DNA of 64,000 nucleotides from Kribbella antibiotica (GCF_004349055.1 NZ_SMKX01000027.1:1-64000), one strand, 5' to 3'; counted from the stretch's first letter, positions 1 to 8,771 are shown. A program made the numbers and translations. The notes: a model not told the origin generated them from the sequence alone.

Positions 1-15
1 GTGTATAAGAGACAG
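1..15 (+). other. Tn5/Nextera mosaic-end adapter remnant
   Basis: The first 15 bases, GTGTATAAGAGACAG, are exactly the last 15 bases of the 19-bp Tn5 mosaic end used in Nextera library preparation. This is not native sequence. It implies that the contig begins here and that an adapter was not trimmed. Sequence immediately after it may be real or part of a chimeric read. Confidence 0.93.
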
Positions 16-789
16 AGTGAGCCCCACCCGCGAAGCCGCCAGTCCGCAACCACCACCAGTCCTTAGCGCAGAGTCGGTAGTCACTGGGCTGCTGCCGGTG
101 CCCTACTCCAGCCGACCCTGAAGCGGACCGCCCCCACTGTCCAACCCACCAAAACGCATTGGTGGAGCCAGCGCTGAGCGTGAACCCCACATCCGCAATG
201 AGGTTAGTGAGTGTGGGCGGTCCGCTCGCTGGCAACACCACGCCACCCGGCCACTAGCCAACCGAGCCAACCCTGGCGTCCCCCAGCCGACTAACGCCCC
301 AAGGTCCGCGGACGCTGGGGAGTTCTGCCTGTCGATCCAGGTTCGTTGCGCTCCCCGAACCGGTTGAGCGAAGGGACGCCCGGTCAGCACGGCCACTCCC
401 TAAACCGCTTTGGGAACCGGAACCGACCAATTCCGGTGCAATGCGCTCGCCAAACCGGCCGCCCGCAACACCAACCCGTCCCGCGCCAACTAACCTCACA
501 ACGTCCGAAGACCTGGAGACCACGCCCTCCGACCCTTCGGACGTTACGCGGGACAGGGGCGCCCATTGGCGGCTCCTCGCTCACTCGAGCGGGCGTGTCC
601 GCGCGAGAGCTGGAGCGGACCGCCTTTGGGCGACACCCGGCCGCATGGTCACAGATGTCGACGATGCGAGGGCTCTCAGCCGCCGGCCCGCCCACTTTCA
701 GTACCGGGACCCGCGATCACGGCGCCTCCACCCTCGCCATCCTCCGCGACAAGCGGTGCGCGCACGCGCCTGAAAGGTGGCGTGGCTGC
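16..789. other. Stretch without a supported gene
   Basis: No open frame here has a credible ribosome binding site, a recognisable domain or actinobacterial codon phasing. The stretch holds short repeats. A 17-nt arm at 122-138 (AGCGGACCGCCCCCACT) is matched at 16 of 17 positions by an inverted copy at 210-226, and the AGCGGACCGCC core recurs at 614-624. Related segments beginning TGCGCTC occur near 348 and 440. It lies downstream of murQ and next to an adapter-bearing contig edge. Confidence 0.5.
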
Positions 790-1689
790 TTAGGCGTCGG
801 AGGGGGTGTTGAGGGTGGTTAGGGCGGTGGCTACTCGGCCGTTGGCTGTTTCCAGGGCGGCTCGGGCGGCGGGGATGGGGGCGCCGGTCAACAGGTGGAC
901 CAGGGCGGGTTTGAGTTCGCCGTCGGCGGCGGCCAGGGCTGATTCGCAGGCGTCGTGGTCGGCGCCGGTGGCTTCGGCGAGGATGCGGAGCATGCGGTTG
1001 CGGAGCTTGGCGTTGGTGGCGACGAGGTCGACCATGAGGTTCGACCAGGTGCGGCCGAGTTTGATCATCAGCGTGGTGGAGAAGGCGTTGAGGATCATCT
1101 TCTGGGCGGTGCCGGCCTTCAGGCGGGTGGAGCCGGCGATGACCTCGGGGCCGGTGTCCGCCGCGATGACGATGTCGGCCAGGGGTGCCAGTGGGGCCTC
1201 GGGGTTCGAGGTGATCAGGACTGTCGCGGCTCCGGCGGCACGCGCGGCCTTCAACGCACCGGCGACGTACGGCGTGCTTCCTGACGCGGCGAGGCCGATG
1301 GCGATGTCGCGGGCGGTGACGAGGGCGGCGTCGTCGGCGCCGCCCTGCTCGGAGTCCTCGACGTTCTCGACGGCGCGCAGGAGCGCTTCCATCCCGCCGG
1401 CATGATGCGCGACCACGAGACCGTCGGGAACGTGGAACGTCGGGAGCAGTTCGGCGGCATCGAGCACCGCGAGACGTCCCGACGTACCGGCGCCGAAGTA
1501 GTGCACGCGACCACCGCGCCGAACTGCCTCCACCGCTCTGTCGACCGCCTCGGCCAGCGGGGGCAGGACCAGCGCGACGGCGCCCGCCACAGAGGCGTCC
1601 TCGGCGTTCACCATCCGCAGGATCTCGGTCGTGCCCACCGCATCGATGGCGAGCGTGCGGGGGTTGCGCTGCTCCGTCGGTGTCGTCAC
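790..1689 (-). CDS. murQ: N-acetylmuramic acid 6-phosphate etherase MurQ
   Basis: This cytosolic enzyme removes D-lactate from MurNAc-6-phosphate to give GlcNAc-6-phosphate, the key step of MurNAc salvage. The 299-residue protein has the normal family length and a SIS sugar-phosphate fold. The glycine-rich phosphate loop GAGTSGR is at residues 66-72, followed by LAVLDAAEL with the expected catalytic Glu80. A second acidic cluster (ENVEDSE) lies near 108-114, and the signature TGPEVIAGSTRLKAGTAQK is near 179-197. It is the last gene of the salvage operon, 90 bp beyond the RpiR-type regulator, and that AT-richer gap carries a palindrome. Both the sequence and the neighbours fit, so the call is secure. 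Confidence 0.96.
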   Translation of the reverse strand: MTTPTEQRNPRTLAIDAVGTTEILRMVNAEDASVAGAVALVLPPLAEAVDRAVEAVRRGGRVHYFGAGTSGRLAVLDAAELLPTFHVPDGLVVAHHAGGMEALLRAVENVEDSEQGGADDAALVTARDIAIGLAASGSTPYVAGALKAARAAGAATVLITSNPEAPLAPLADIVIAADTGPEVIAGSTRLKAGTAQKMILNAFSTTLMIKLGRTWSNLMVDLVATNAKLRNRMLRILAEATGADHDACESALAAADGELKPALVHLLTGAPIPAARAALETANGRVATALTTLNTPSDA

Positions 1690-1711
1690 GGTATCGATGT
1701 TAGTTTTCTAC

Positions 1712-1724
1712 TGAAGGATTTTCA
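1712..1724. promoter_or_regulatory. Candidate RpiR/MurR operator upstream of murQ
   Basis: TGAAGGATTTTCA is an inverted repeat (TGAA-N5-TTCA) in the AT-rich 90-bp gap between the regulator gene and murQ. RpiR-family regulators often bind TGAA/TTCA-type palindromes near their sugar-phosphate genes. The assignment is inference from position and symmetry only. Confidence 0.35.
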
Positions 1725-1779
1725 ATTCTGTTCATCGTTGACTGCAACGATTGACGTAACGATCCGTACATGGTCGGTC

Positions 1780-2667
1780 TCACTCCGAACCCTTCAGCCG
1801 GTGCCCACGGACCGAACTCGCCGTCTCCTCGAGCGCCTTCACCGCATCCGGCAGCACCTGCTGGGCCACCCCGATGAACAGGCAGTCGATAACGGTGAGC
1901 TGCGCGATCCGCGACGACATCGCACCGGACCGGTACGTCGTCTCACGCGCGGCCGTGGTCAGCATCAGATCGGCGGTCCGGGCCAGCGGCGAGCGCGGGA
2001 AGTTGGTGACGGCGACCGTGGTGGCGCCGTGCTTGGCGGCCTCCTCGAGCGCCTCGACGACCTCGACGGTGACGCCGGTGTGCGAGATACCGATCGCGAC
2101 ATCGCCCTCACCGAGCAGCGCGGCCGACGGCAGCGCCATGTGGACGTCGGACCAGGCGAAGGCGACGCGGCGGATCCGGTGCAGCTTCTGCTGCAGGTCG
2201 AGGGCGACGAACGCGCTCGCGCCGAAGCCGTAGATATCGACGCGCGGCGCGTTCACGACCGCGGTCACCACCTTGGCCAAGGCGTGGATGTCGACCTGCT
2301 GCGCGGTCTCGCGAACAGCGCGCTCGTCGGCGAACGCGACCTTGCGGACCACGTCGTCGAGCGAGTCACCAGGCTCGATGTCGCCACCGACCTCGGGCCG
2401 GATGTTCTCCGTGGCCGACTGGGCCGCCAGCTGCAGGCGGAGCTGCGGGTAGCCGGGGACGCCGATCTGCTTGCAGAACCGGATGACCGTGGTCTCCGAG
2501 GTGGAGGCCACCTCGGCCAGTTCGGAGATCGTCATCGCAGCCACTCCGCCCGGGTCCGCGAGGACCGCGTTCGCCACCCGCTGCTCGGCCGGCGCCAGCG
2601 CGGGCATGACCGCGCGGACTCGGACCAGCAGCGGCCCCGTGGGTTCTGGAGAGGTTGTTGAACTCAT
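1780..2667 (-). CDS. RpiR/MurR-family transcriptional regulator
   Basis: The protein has an N-terminal RpiR-type helix-turn-helix (segments ISELAEVASTSETTVIRF and CKQIGVPGYPQLRLQL). A C-terminal SIS domain (YGFGASAFVALDLQQKL, then IGISHTGVTVEVVEAL) normally senses a phosphorylated sugar. Its place between the amidase gene and murQ argues that it responds to MurNAc-6-phosphate, as MurR does. I chose the ATG at 2667, giving 295 residues. An in-frame GTG at 2694 would add nine residues and lies closer to the stop of the upstream gene; neither start has a strong ribosome binding site. The repressor role and ligand are inferred from context. Confidence 0.88.
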   Translation of the reverse strand: MSSTTSPEPTGPLLVRVRAVMPALAPAEQRVANAVLADPGGVAAMTISELAEVASTSETTVIRFCKQIGVPGYPQLRLQLAAQSATENIRPEVGGDIEPGDSLDDVVRKVAFADERAVRETAQQVDIHALAKVVTAVVNAPRVDIYGFGASAFVALDLQQKLHRIRRVAFAWSDVHMALPSAALLGEGDVAIGISHTGVTVEVVEALEEAAKHGATTVAVTNFPRSPLARTADLMLTTAARETTYRSGAMSSRIAQLTVIDCLFIGVAQQVLPDAVKALEETASSVRGHRLKGSE

Positions 2668-2703
2668 GACAGCCACCGTACGGCGACTATGCACCAGATG
2701 GGA

Positions 2704-4428
2704 TCACCGACGCGAAAGTCTCCAACCTGTTGCCGTAAATGACTCAGGCGTTCGTTCACCGTCGAGAAGAACATCGCGCCCGCTCGTGATCTTCACACCG
2801 TCGACGTAGATTCCGCGGCCTTGGTACTGCGGATCGGTCGTGTACCGCCAGCGCAGCGACCGCTCACCACCGGCCAGCTCGGCCGTCACCTGATGCCAAT
2901 GCCGGTCACCGGACCCACTGATCGTCCCGTCGGTGTCGATCACCGAACCCCGATCCCGCACCGTGAACGGCACCTTGGCCCAGGTCTGCCCGTCCGTCGA
3001 CGTCTCCAGATACAGCAGATCCGAGTCCTCGGTGTCCACGAACAGATCGAACGCGAGCTTCGCCCCACCAGCCGGTACGGCGACCGCCGTGGCCAGTGTG
3101 GTCGTCGCGGCATCCGTCGTCCCGGAGAACCACGCGTCCTTGCCGTGCCGCGGGCCGACGCCGAGCGCCAGCGCGAGGCCTTGGGCGACGGCCCGCCGGG
3201 CGGGGTTGTTCGAACCCCAGCTGCGGCTCGGGTGCACCCGGTTGGTGAGCAGGATCGCGAACGAGCGCGAGTCGAAGTCGATCACGAGCGACGTACCGGT
3301 GTAGCCGGTGTGCCCGGCGGTGCGCGGCCCGGACAGACCACTCATGTACCAGCGCTGGTTCAGCTCGAACCCGAGTCCGTGGTCGTTCCCGGGGTAGGCC
3401 TGGTTGAAGTTGGTGACCATCGCGGTCACCGAGGCTTCCTTGAGAATCCGGGCACCGCGATAACTGCCGCCGTTCAGGAAGGTCTGCGCCAGCACAGCCA
3501 TGTCATCGGCCGTGCTGAAGACGCCCGCATGCCCGGCGACACCATCCAGGGACCAGGCGTTCTCGTCGTGCACCGAGCCCCAGACCATCCCGCGTGCCGG
3601 CGCCGTCTGGAACTCGGTCGCAGCGATCCGCAGCTTCTTCTTAGGATCCGGGTTGTAGCCGGTGTCGCGCATCTGCAGCGGCTTCGTGATGCCGTCGGCG
3701 ACCAGCCGGTCGAGCGTCTTGCCGGTCACCCGGTGCGCGACCTCGCCGAGCGAGATCAGATTCAGGTCGCTGTACAGGTACGTCGTACCGGCCGGGCTGG
3801 TCGGCTTGGCGGTCAGCGCCATCTGGAGTCGCGACGCCGCATCGGGCCGTGAGCTCCACAACGGCAACCAGGAGGGCAGGCCGGTGGTGTGCGTGAGCGC
3901 CTGCCGGATCGTGATCGCGGCCTTGCCGTTCTCGGCGAACTCCGGCACGTACTTCGCGATCGGCTCGTCGAGCCCGACCTTGCCCTTCTCGACCTGCTGC
4001 AGCACCACGATCGAGGTGAACAGCTTCGAGACCGAGGCCATGTCGAAGATGGTGTCGGTGCGCATCGGGATCTGCTGGTCGGCCGGCAGTTCCGTCCCGC
4101 TCCCATCGGCGTACTTGAGGGCGAGACCGGTCGCCTGCCGCGCGACCACGCGCCCGTCATGACCGAGCAGCGTCACCGCCCCGGCGTACAGAGGTTTCGC
4201 CGTACCGATCGGTTTCGTCCAGCCCTCGACCCGAGCCAGCGCAGCGTCGATCGGCGCCGGATCGAGCCCGGCGCGCTCGGGGGTGGAGTCCTTCAGCAAA
4301 GTCGTCTTCGGCGCGTAGCCCTCGTAGGGCTGGTCGAACCGGCCGGATTTGTTGCCATGGGCAACCGCAGGGGAAGTCATCGTCAGCATCACCGCAGAGG
4401 CTATCGTGAGGGCAACGGTCGTTTTCAC
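2704..4428 (-). CDS. Secreted serine hydrolase, AmiE-like N-acetylmuramyl-L-alanine amidase
   Basis: This beta-lactamase/PBP-fold enzyme is placed like B. subtilis AmiE (YbbE), which cuts the peptide from MurNAc. All three active-site motifs are present: SVSK at 132-135 (nucleophile Ser132, Lys135), YSD at 219-221 and HTG at 373-375. Residues 1-24 form a Sec-type signal peptide ending in AVAHG. Residues about 431-574 are an extra beta-rich, jelly-roll-like module (FDLFVDTEDSDLLYLETS, then GIYVDG) that may bind glycan or stabilise the enzyme. The GTG start at 4428 overlaps the namZ stop by four bases (GTGA) and has AAGGGAG just upstream. The open frame extends further 5', but that part is antisense-like and not protein-like. 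Amidase activity is inferred from synteny; a D,D-peptidase or esterase cannot be excluded. Confidence 0.85.
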   Translation of the reverse strand: MKTTVALTIASAVMLTMTSPAVAHGNKSGRFDQPYEGYAPKTTLLKDSTPERAGLDPAPIDAALARVEGWTKPIGTAKPLYAGAVTLLGHDGRVVARQATGLALKYADGSGTELPADQQIPMRTDTIFDMASVSKLFTSIVVLQQVEKGKVGLDEPIAKYVPEFAENGKAAITIRQALTHTTGLPSWLPLWSSRPDAASRLQMALTAKPTSPAGTTYLYSDLNLISLGEVAHRVTGKTLDRLVADGITKPLQMRDTGYNPDPKKKLRIAATEFQTAPARGMVWGSVHDENAWSLDGVAGHAGVFSTADDMAVLAQTFLNGGSYRGARILKEASVTAMVTNFNQAYPGNDHGLGFELNQRWYMSGLSGPRTAGHTGYTGTSLVIDFDSRSFAILLTNRVHPSRSWGSNNPARRAVAQGLALALGVGPRHGKDAWFSGTTDAATTTLATAVAVPAGGAKLAFDLFVDTEDSDLLYLETSTDGQTWAKVPFTVRDRGSVIDTDGTISGSGDRHWHQVTAELAGGERSLRWRYTTDPQYQGRGIYVDGVKITSGRDVLLDGERTPESFTATGWRLSRR

Positions 4429-5708
4429 CGATGCGCTCCCTTGTAGAGCAGGTATTTGGCCCGCCGCGCGGTCCACGCGTCGGTCTCGGCCTTCCAGGCT
4501 GCCACGATCTCCTCGGCAGTCGCATCCGCCAAAAGCATGGTCCGGAACCGGTCCGACCCGGTCAGCAGGTCGATCCAGCGGCCGGGCGGGTTCTCGGCCC
4601 GCCACGCGAAGCCCGGGTAGAGCTTCCGCGCCTCGACGATCATGTGGGTCGCCGCCACGATCGCCTCGGCCTTGCGCGGGTCGGTGATCTGCACCTGCAC
4701 CCCGCCGCAGAGCACGTTCGCGTTCTTGCTGATCGTCGGCGTGAAGTACGCCTCCCGGAACGCGACTCCTGGGATCTTCTTCGCCTGCAATGCCTGCGCC
4801 CACCGATAGTCGACGTACGGCGCTCCGACCAGCTCGAACGGCCGGGTCGTCCCACGCCCCTCCGACATGTTGGTCGCCTCGAACAGGCACATGCCGGGGT
4901 AGACCAGGGCAGTGTCGGGAGTCGGCATGTTCGGGCTTGGCATCACCCATGGGAGCCCGGTGTCGGCATACAGCTGGTCGCGCGTCCAGCCGCGCACCTG
5001 GATCACCTGGAGCTCCTTCAGCCGAGCACCTCCTGTGTCGAGTGGCAGGTACTCGGCGTTGAAGAGACGGGCCAGCTCGCCCACCGTCATGCCGTGCTGC
5101 TGGATGATCTCCCGCTTGCCGACGCCGGAGGTGTAGCCGGGTTTCAGCATCGGCCCCCGCGCAGATCCACCGGTCGGGTTCGGTCGGTCCAGCACGACGA
5201 AGCGCGCGCCCGTACGGACAGCGGCCAGCATCGCCTCGTACATGGTCCAGATGTAGGTGTAGAACCGCGCACCGACGTCCTGGATGTCGAAGACGACAGT
5301 CTCGACACCGGACTTCGTGTAGAGGTTCACCAGCTTGTCCGCGTTCGCGCCGTACGCGTCGTAGACCATGATTCCGGTCCGCGGGTCGACATGGTCACCC
5401 TCGGAACCACCTGCCTGCGCAGAGCCGCGGAAGCCGTGCTCGGGCCCGAAGACCGCCACCACGTTCACCTTGCCGGACGCATGCATCACGTCGACGACAT
5501 GGTTGAGGTCGGACAGGATGCCGGTCGGGTTACTGATCACTCCGACCTTCTGACCGGCCAGTGCCTTCCAGTTGTCCTTGGCCAGCACTTCGGCCCCAGT
5601 CATCAACTGCCGTCCAGAGCCGTGCGCTGAAGCAGTAGGTACGTCGAGCAGGGGCGCAGCGGCGATCACTCCGGCGCCCGCAAACAGAGTCCGTCGTTTC
5701 ATCGTCAC
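4425..5708 (-). CDS. namZ: Exo-beta-N-acetylmuramidase NamZ (DUF1343, GH171)
   Basis: This 427-residue DUF1343 protein matches the exo-acting muramidase NamZ, which releases terminal MurNAc from peptidoglycan glycans. The family segments are clear: VGVISNPTGI, VAVFGPEHGFRG, VVFDIQDVGARFYTYIWTMY, FVVLDRPNPTGG, LPWVMPSPNMPT and YPGMCLFEATNMSEGRGTT. The N-terminus MTMKRRTLFAGAGVIAAAPL, followed by a PTASA region, is a probable Tat signal peptide. The GTG start at 5708 shares a GTGA overlap with the nagZ stop, so the two are likely translated in a coupled way. A second ATG two codons later is an alternative start. NamZ makes MurNAc-ended fragments accessible in cooperation with NagZ and an amidase, which are encoded on either side. 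Confidence 0.94.
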   Translation of the reverse strand: MTMKRRTLFAGAGVIAAAPLLDVPTASAHGSGRQLMTGAEVLAKDNWKALAGQKVGVISNPTGILSDLNHVVDVMHASGKVNVVAVFGPEHGFRGSAQAGGSEGDHVDPRTGIMVYDAYGANADKLVNLYTKSGVETVVFDIQDVGARFYTYIWTMYEAMLAAVRTGARFVVLDRPNPTGGSARGPMLKPGYTSGVGKREIIQQHGMTVGELARLFNAEYLPLDTGGARLKELQVIQVRGWTRDQLYADTGLPWVMPSPNMPTPDTALVYPGMCLFEATNMSEGRGTTRPFELVGAPYVDYRWAQALQAKKIPGVAFREAYFTPTISKNANVLCGGVQVQITDPRKAEAIVAATHMIVEARKLYPGFAWRAENPPGRWIDLLTGSDRFRTMLLADATAEEIVAAWKAETDAWTARRAKYLLYKGAHR

Positions 5709-7507
5709 CAGCTCATTCCGTGGCCGAAGGAGTACAGGGGTTTCTGCGGCTCACCAGCCACCGGGATGTCGACGGGCAGCTTGCCGGTCGGCTTGATCTC
5801 GCCGTACAGGGCCTTGGCCAGCGACTCCATCGACACCGCCGCATAGCCATAGGTGGCCAGGAACGTCGGCGCGGCCGGGTAGTACGCGATGTCGTACGGA
5901 TCCTGGACCGCAACGACGATCACAGGTTTGCCGGTCGCGAGCAGGTCGTTGACGAGCTTGCGTTGTTTGCCGAGCTTGTCGGTGACCTTGGAGTCCCACG
6001 CCTTGCGCGTCAGCAGGACCGTGACGTCATTGTCGGCAGCCTTTGCCACCGAGCCGGCGATGGCCGCGTCACTCGGCGCCGCGCCGGTCTGGGCCACCGT
6101 GGTGACAGCACCACGCTTGGCCAGGCTGTTCGCCAGATTCTGCGTTGTCGAGACGCCCCAGCCGGTGACCAGAATCTTCCGCGGGGTGTTGCTCAGCGGC
6201 AGTGTCTTCGTATCGTCCTTGATCAGCGTGATGCTCTTGTCGACGATCTTCTGGGCCGTAGCCAGGCTGGCCGCCGGTCCGATCTCAGCCGCCTTCGCAG
6301 TATCCACGTAGGGCTCGAAAAACACGCCGTTCTTCAGCTTGAGCAGCAGAATCCGAAGCAGGCTCTCGTCGATGCGCCGCTCACTGATGCGTCCCGAGCG
6401 GACAGCATCCAGCACGGCATTGAACTGCACGGCAGGCGCGGGCGGCAGCAGCAACTGGTCGACCCCGGCCTCGATCGCGCGGACAGCAGCCTCGGCGTCG
6501 CCGTACTCCTGCCGGACAGCGGCCATCTCCAGCCCGTCCGTGACGATCACACCCCGGAACCCGAGCTGTTTCCGTAGCACCCCGGTCAGGATCGGCTTGC
6601 TCAACGTCGCCGGATCACCCGACGGATCCAACGCCGGTACGACGATGTGCGCGGTCATGATCGAGTCGATCCCGGCCTTGATCGCCGCCTTGAACGGCGG
6701 CGCGTCAATCGCGTTCCACTGCTCCAGGGTGTGGTTGATCGTCGGCAATGCGGTGTGGCTGTCGTCAACCGTGTCACCGTGGCCCGGGAAGTGCTTCGCA
6801 GTCGCAGTGATCCCGGCGTCGCGTTGGAAGCCCTGCACCTGCGCAGCCGTCATCTCCGAGACCAGCTTCGGATCGCTGGAGTACGAGCGGGTGCCGATGA
6901 CCGGGTTGAGCGCATTGATGTTCACATCGGCATCCGGCGCGTAGTCCTGCCGAATGCCCAGCGCCTTCAGCTCGCGACCGGTGATCGCGGCGGCGGTCCG
7001 AGCATCCGCCGTACTGCGGGCGGCGCCGAGCGCCATACTCCCGCCGAACTGCGTGGCCGGCGGCCCGATCCGGGTCACCACGCCTTGCTCCTGATCAGTG
7101 GCGATCAGCAGCGGCACGTGCAACCCGGTCCCGATCGCGGCCTGCTGGAGCTGGTTGGACAACGTCGCGACCTGGGTCGGGTTCTGCACATTGCCGCGGC
7201 CGTCGAAGTAGATCCAGCCGCCCGGCTTGTACTTCGCGACCACCTCGGCCGGCGAGGCAACGCCGTACAGGGTGGTGTTGCGGGCGTCGGGCTGATGCGC
7301 GTCCGGGCCGTAGGCGAACAGCACGAACAGCTGCCCGACCTTCTCCTCCAATGACATCCCCTGGATGGTCCGGTTGACCTGCGCGGCCGCGGAGAGCTCT
7401 GCCGGTTCTGGGGGTTTGGCGCTGGCCGTCATCGACACTCCCGCAACGGTGGTGGCCAGGGCGAGCCCGGCCAGACTGAGGCGGCGAACGGTGGGAAGGG
7501 CGGGCAT
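5705..7507 (-). CDS. nagZ: Glycoside hydrolase family 3 beta-N-acetylglucosaminidase (NagZ type)
   Basis: This 600-residue protein would remove terminal GlcNAc from muropeptides or peptidoglycan chains. The GH3 N-terminal barrel carries the NagZ signature KHFPGHGDTVDDSH at 238-251, whose Asp/His pair serves as general acid/base. The nucleophile Asp324 lies in VTDGLEMAA. A C-terminal GH3 alpha/beta domain (from about residue 420) follows, as in the longer Gram-positive NagZ/YbbD enzymes. The N-terminus (TVRRLSLAGLALATT, ending SMTASA) is a signal peptide with a twin-arginine look, so it acts outside the cytosol. It is the first gene of the salvage operon; the ATG has GGGGGT nearby. The 85-bp upstream gap is relatively AT-rich and should hold the operon promoter. 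Confidence 0.93.
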   Translation of the reverse strand: MPALPTVRRLSLAGLALATTVAGVSMTASAKPPEPAELSAAAQVNRTIQGMSLEEKVGQLFVLFAYGPDAHQPDARNTTLYGVASPAEVVAKYKPGGWIYFDGRGNVQNPTQVATLSNQLQQAAIGTGLHVPLLIATDQEQGVVTRIGPPATQFGGSMALGAARSTADARTAAAITGRELKALGIRQDYAPDADVNINALNPVIGTRSYSSDPKLVSEMTAAQVQGFQRDAGITATAKHFPGHGDTVDDSHTALPTINHTLEQWNAIDAPPFKAAIKAGIDSIMTAHIVVPALDPSGDPATLSKPILTGVLRKQLGFRGVIVTDGLEMAAVRQEYGDAEAAVRAIEAGVDQLLLPPAPAVQFNAVLDAVRSGRISERRIDESLLRILLLKLKNGVFFEPYVDTAKAAEIGPAASLATAQKIVDKSITLIKDDTKTLPLSNTPRKILVTGWGVSTTQNLANSLAKRGAVTTVAQTGAAPSDAAIAGSVAKAADNDVTVLLTRKAWDSKVTDKLGKQRKLVNDLLATGKPVIVVAVQDPYDIAYYPAAPTFLATYGYAAVSMESLAKALYGEIKPTGKLPVDIPVAGEPQKPLYSFGHGMSW

Positions 7508-7592
7508 GGCGGACCCCCAACTGTCAGTGAATTACAGACATGACCCCCGATGGCGAAAGTTAACCACAACACCACGGCGGGTCAAGGGGAAA

Positions 7593-8771
7593 CTACTCCC
7601 CGCCACCGACAGTAATTGGCGGCCTGATCACCAGCGTCGCGACAATCGCCACCATCAGCACCGTGGTGACGATGAACGGCACCGGAATAATCGGGTCGAA
7701 CAGCACCAGAACAGCGCCCACCGGTACGACGACGTTGACCACCCGATCGGCGTTCGCCCGCAGGGCGATCCACCAGATTCCCAGCACGAAGATCGCAATC
7801 GGCACGGTCATCGTGAACGATGCGACGAACTCACTGAGCTTGCTGTGATGGGTGATGACATCGATCTGCACCTCGACGCCGGCCGAGAACGCACCGGCCG
7901 CGGCGAACACGAAGTAGTGCACGTAGCCGTAGCGCAGCGAGCTGCCGAGCGAGGTGATCGCATTGTGGTGCGGCGGCCAGAAGTAGATCCACCACAGGGC
8001 CGCAGTGACGATCAGCGTGAGCGCAGAGATCCCGATGAGCGGAGCGAGCTCCTCGTGCTCGTGCACCGCTTCGATGATCGCATTGGCCGAGGCCAGCAGG
8101 CTCTCACCGAGCAGGATGAGCGTGAACAGGCCGTACCGCTCGGTGATGTGGTGCGGGTGCCGGGGTGTGGTCTGCTCGCCGCGGCGCTCGGCCACGACCG
8201 GCACGGACACCTCGGCGACGACCAGGACCAACCAGCCGATCAGAGTCACCTCGTGCGGCAGGAACATCAGCCCGATCCAGAGCACCTGGACGATGGCGAT
8301 CCCACCTGCGTAGGTCAGGGTGGTCCGGCGGGTCTCCGGCGCGGACCGGGATGCGCGCAGCCACTGCGCGATCATGGCCACTCGCATCACGACGTACCCG
8401 ACCACGACGACCCGGAAGTCCTCGTCGGCGAAGACGCGCTCGATGCCGGCCGCCAGCACCAGCACGCCGCCCATCTGGACGATCGTCAGCACCCGGTACA
8501 ACCAGTCGTCGGTCGCGAACGACGTGGCGAACCAGGTGAAGTTCATCCAGGCCCACCAGATCGCGAAGAACACGATCAGGAACGACATCACGCCGTGCGC
8601 GATGTGGTCCTCGGTGAGCGCGTGGTGCAGTTGGGCGGCCGCGACACTCACCGCGACCACGAACACCAGGTCGAAGAACAGCTCCAGCGTAGACGCCACC
8701 CGGCCGGGCTCATGCGGGTCCCGCGGGCGCATCGACGTCAACCGCAAGCGGGGATTGCTGCTCGTCGTCAT
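7593..8771 (-). CDS. LtrA-family (low temperature requirement) membrane protein
   Basis: This 392-residue polytopic protein has the LtrA-family hallmark near its N-terminus (ELFFDLVFVVAVS) and about ten hydrophobic segments with many Trp residues (FFAIWWAWMNFTWFATSF). The family was named from a Listeria cold-growth mutant and its biochemical role is not established. The ATG at 8771 forms an ATGA overlap with the stop of the dehydrogenase gene and has GGAG before it. I preferred this to an upstream in-frame start at 8801, which lies inside the previous gene. The stop codon sits inside a small GGGGA/TCCCC hairpin that could help end the transcript. Its coupling to sugar genes is noted, but the functional link is unknown. 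Confidence 0.87.
   Translation of the reverse strand: MTTSSNPRLRLTSMRPRDPHEPGRVASTLELFFDLVFVVAVSVAAAQLHHALTEDHIAHGVMSFLIVFFAIWWAWMNFTWFATSFATDDWLYRVLTIVQMGGVLVLAAGIERVFADEDFRVVVVGYVVMRVAMIAQWLRASRSAPETRRTTLTYAGGIAIVQVLWIGLMFLPHEVTLIGWLVLVVAEVSVPVVAERRGEQTTPRHPHHITERYGLFTLILLGESLLASANAIIEAVHEHEELAPLIGISALTLIVTAALWWIYFWPPHHNAITSLGSSLRYGYVHYFVFAAAGAFSAGVEVQIDVITHHSKLSEFVASFTMTVPIAIFVLGIWWIALRANADRVVNVVVPVGAVLVLFDPIIPVPFIVTTVLMVAIVATLVIRPPITVGGGE

Noticed and set aside
346-822. A 158-codon frame on the plus strand left of murQ
   Set aside because: It overlaps the end of murQ antisense, has no start signal and no recognisable domain, and lies in the repeat-bearing region next to an adapter artefact.
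4429-4950. N-terminal extension of the AmiE-like protein to an upstream start
   Set aside because: The extension runs through namZ in another frame, has no protein-like sequence, and is followed by a clear signal peptide start with a ribosome binding site at 4428.
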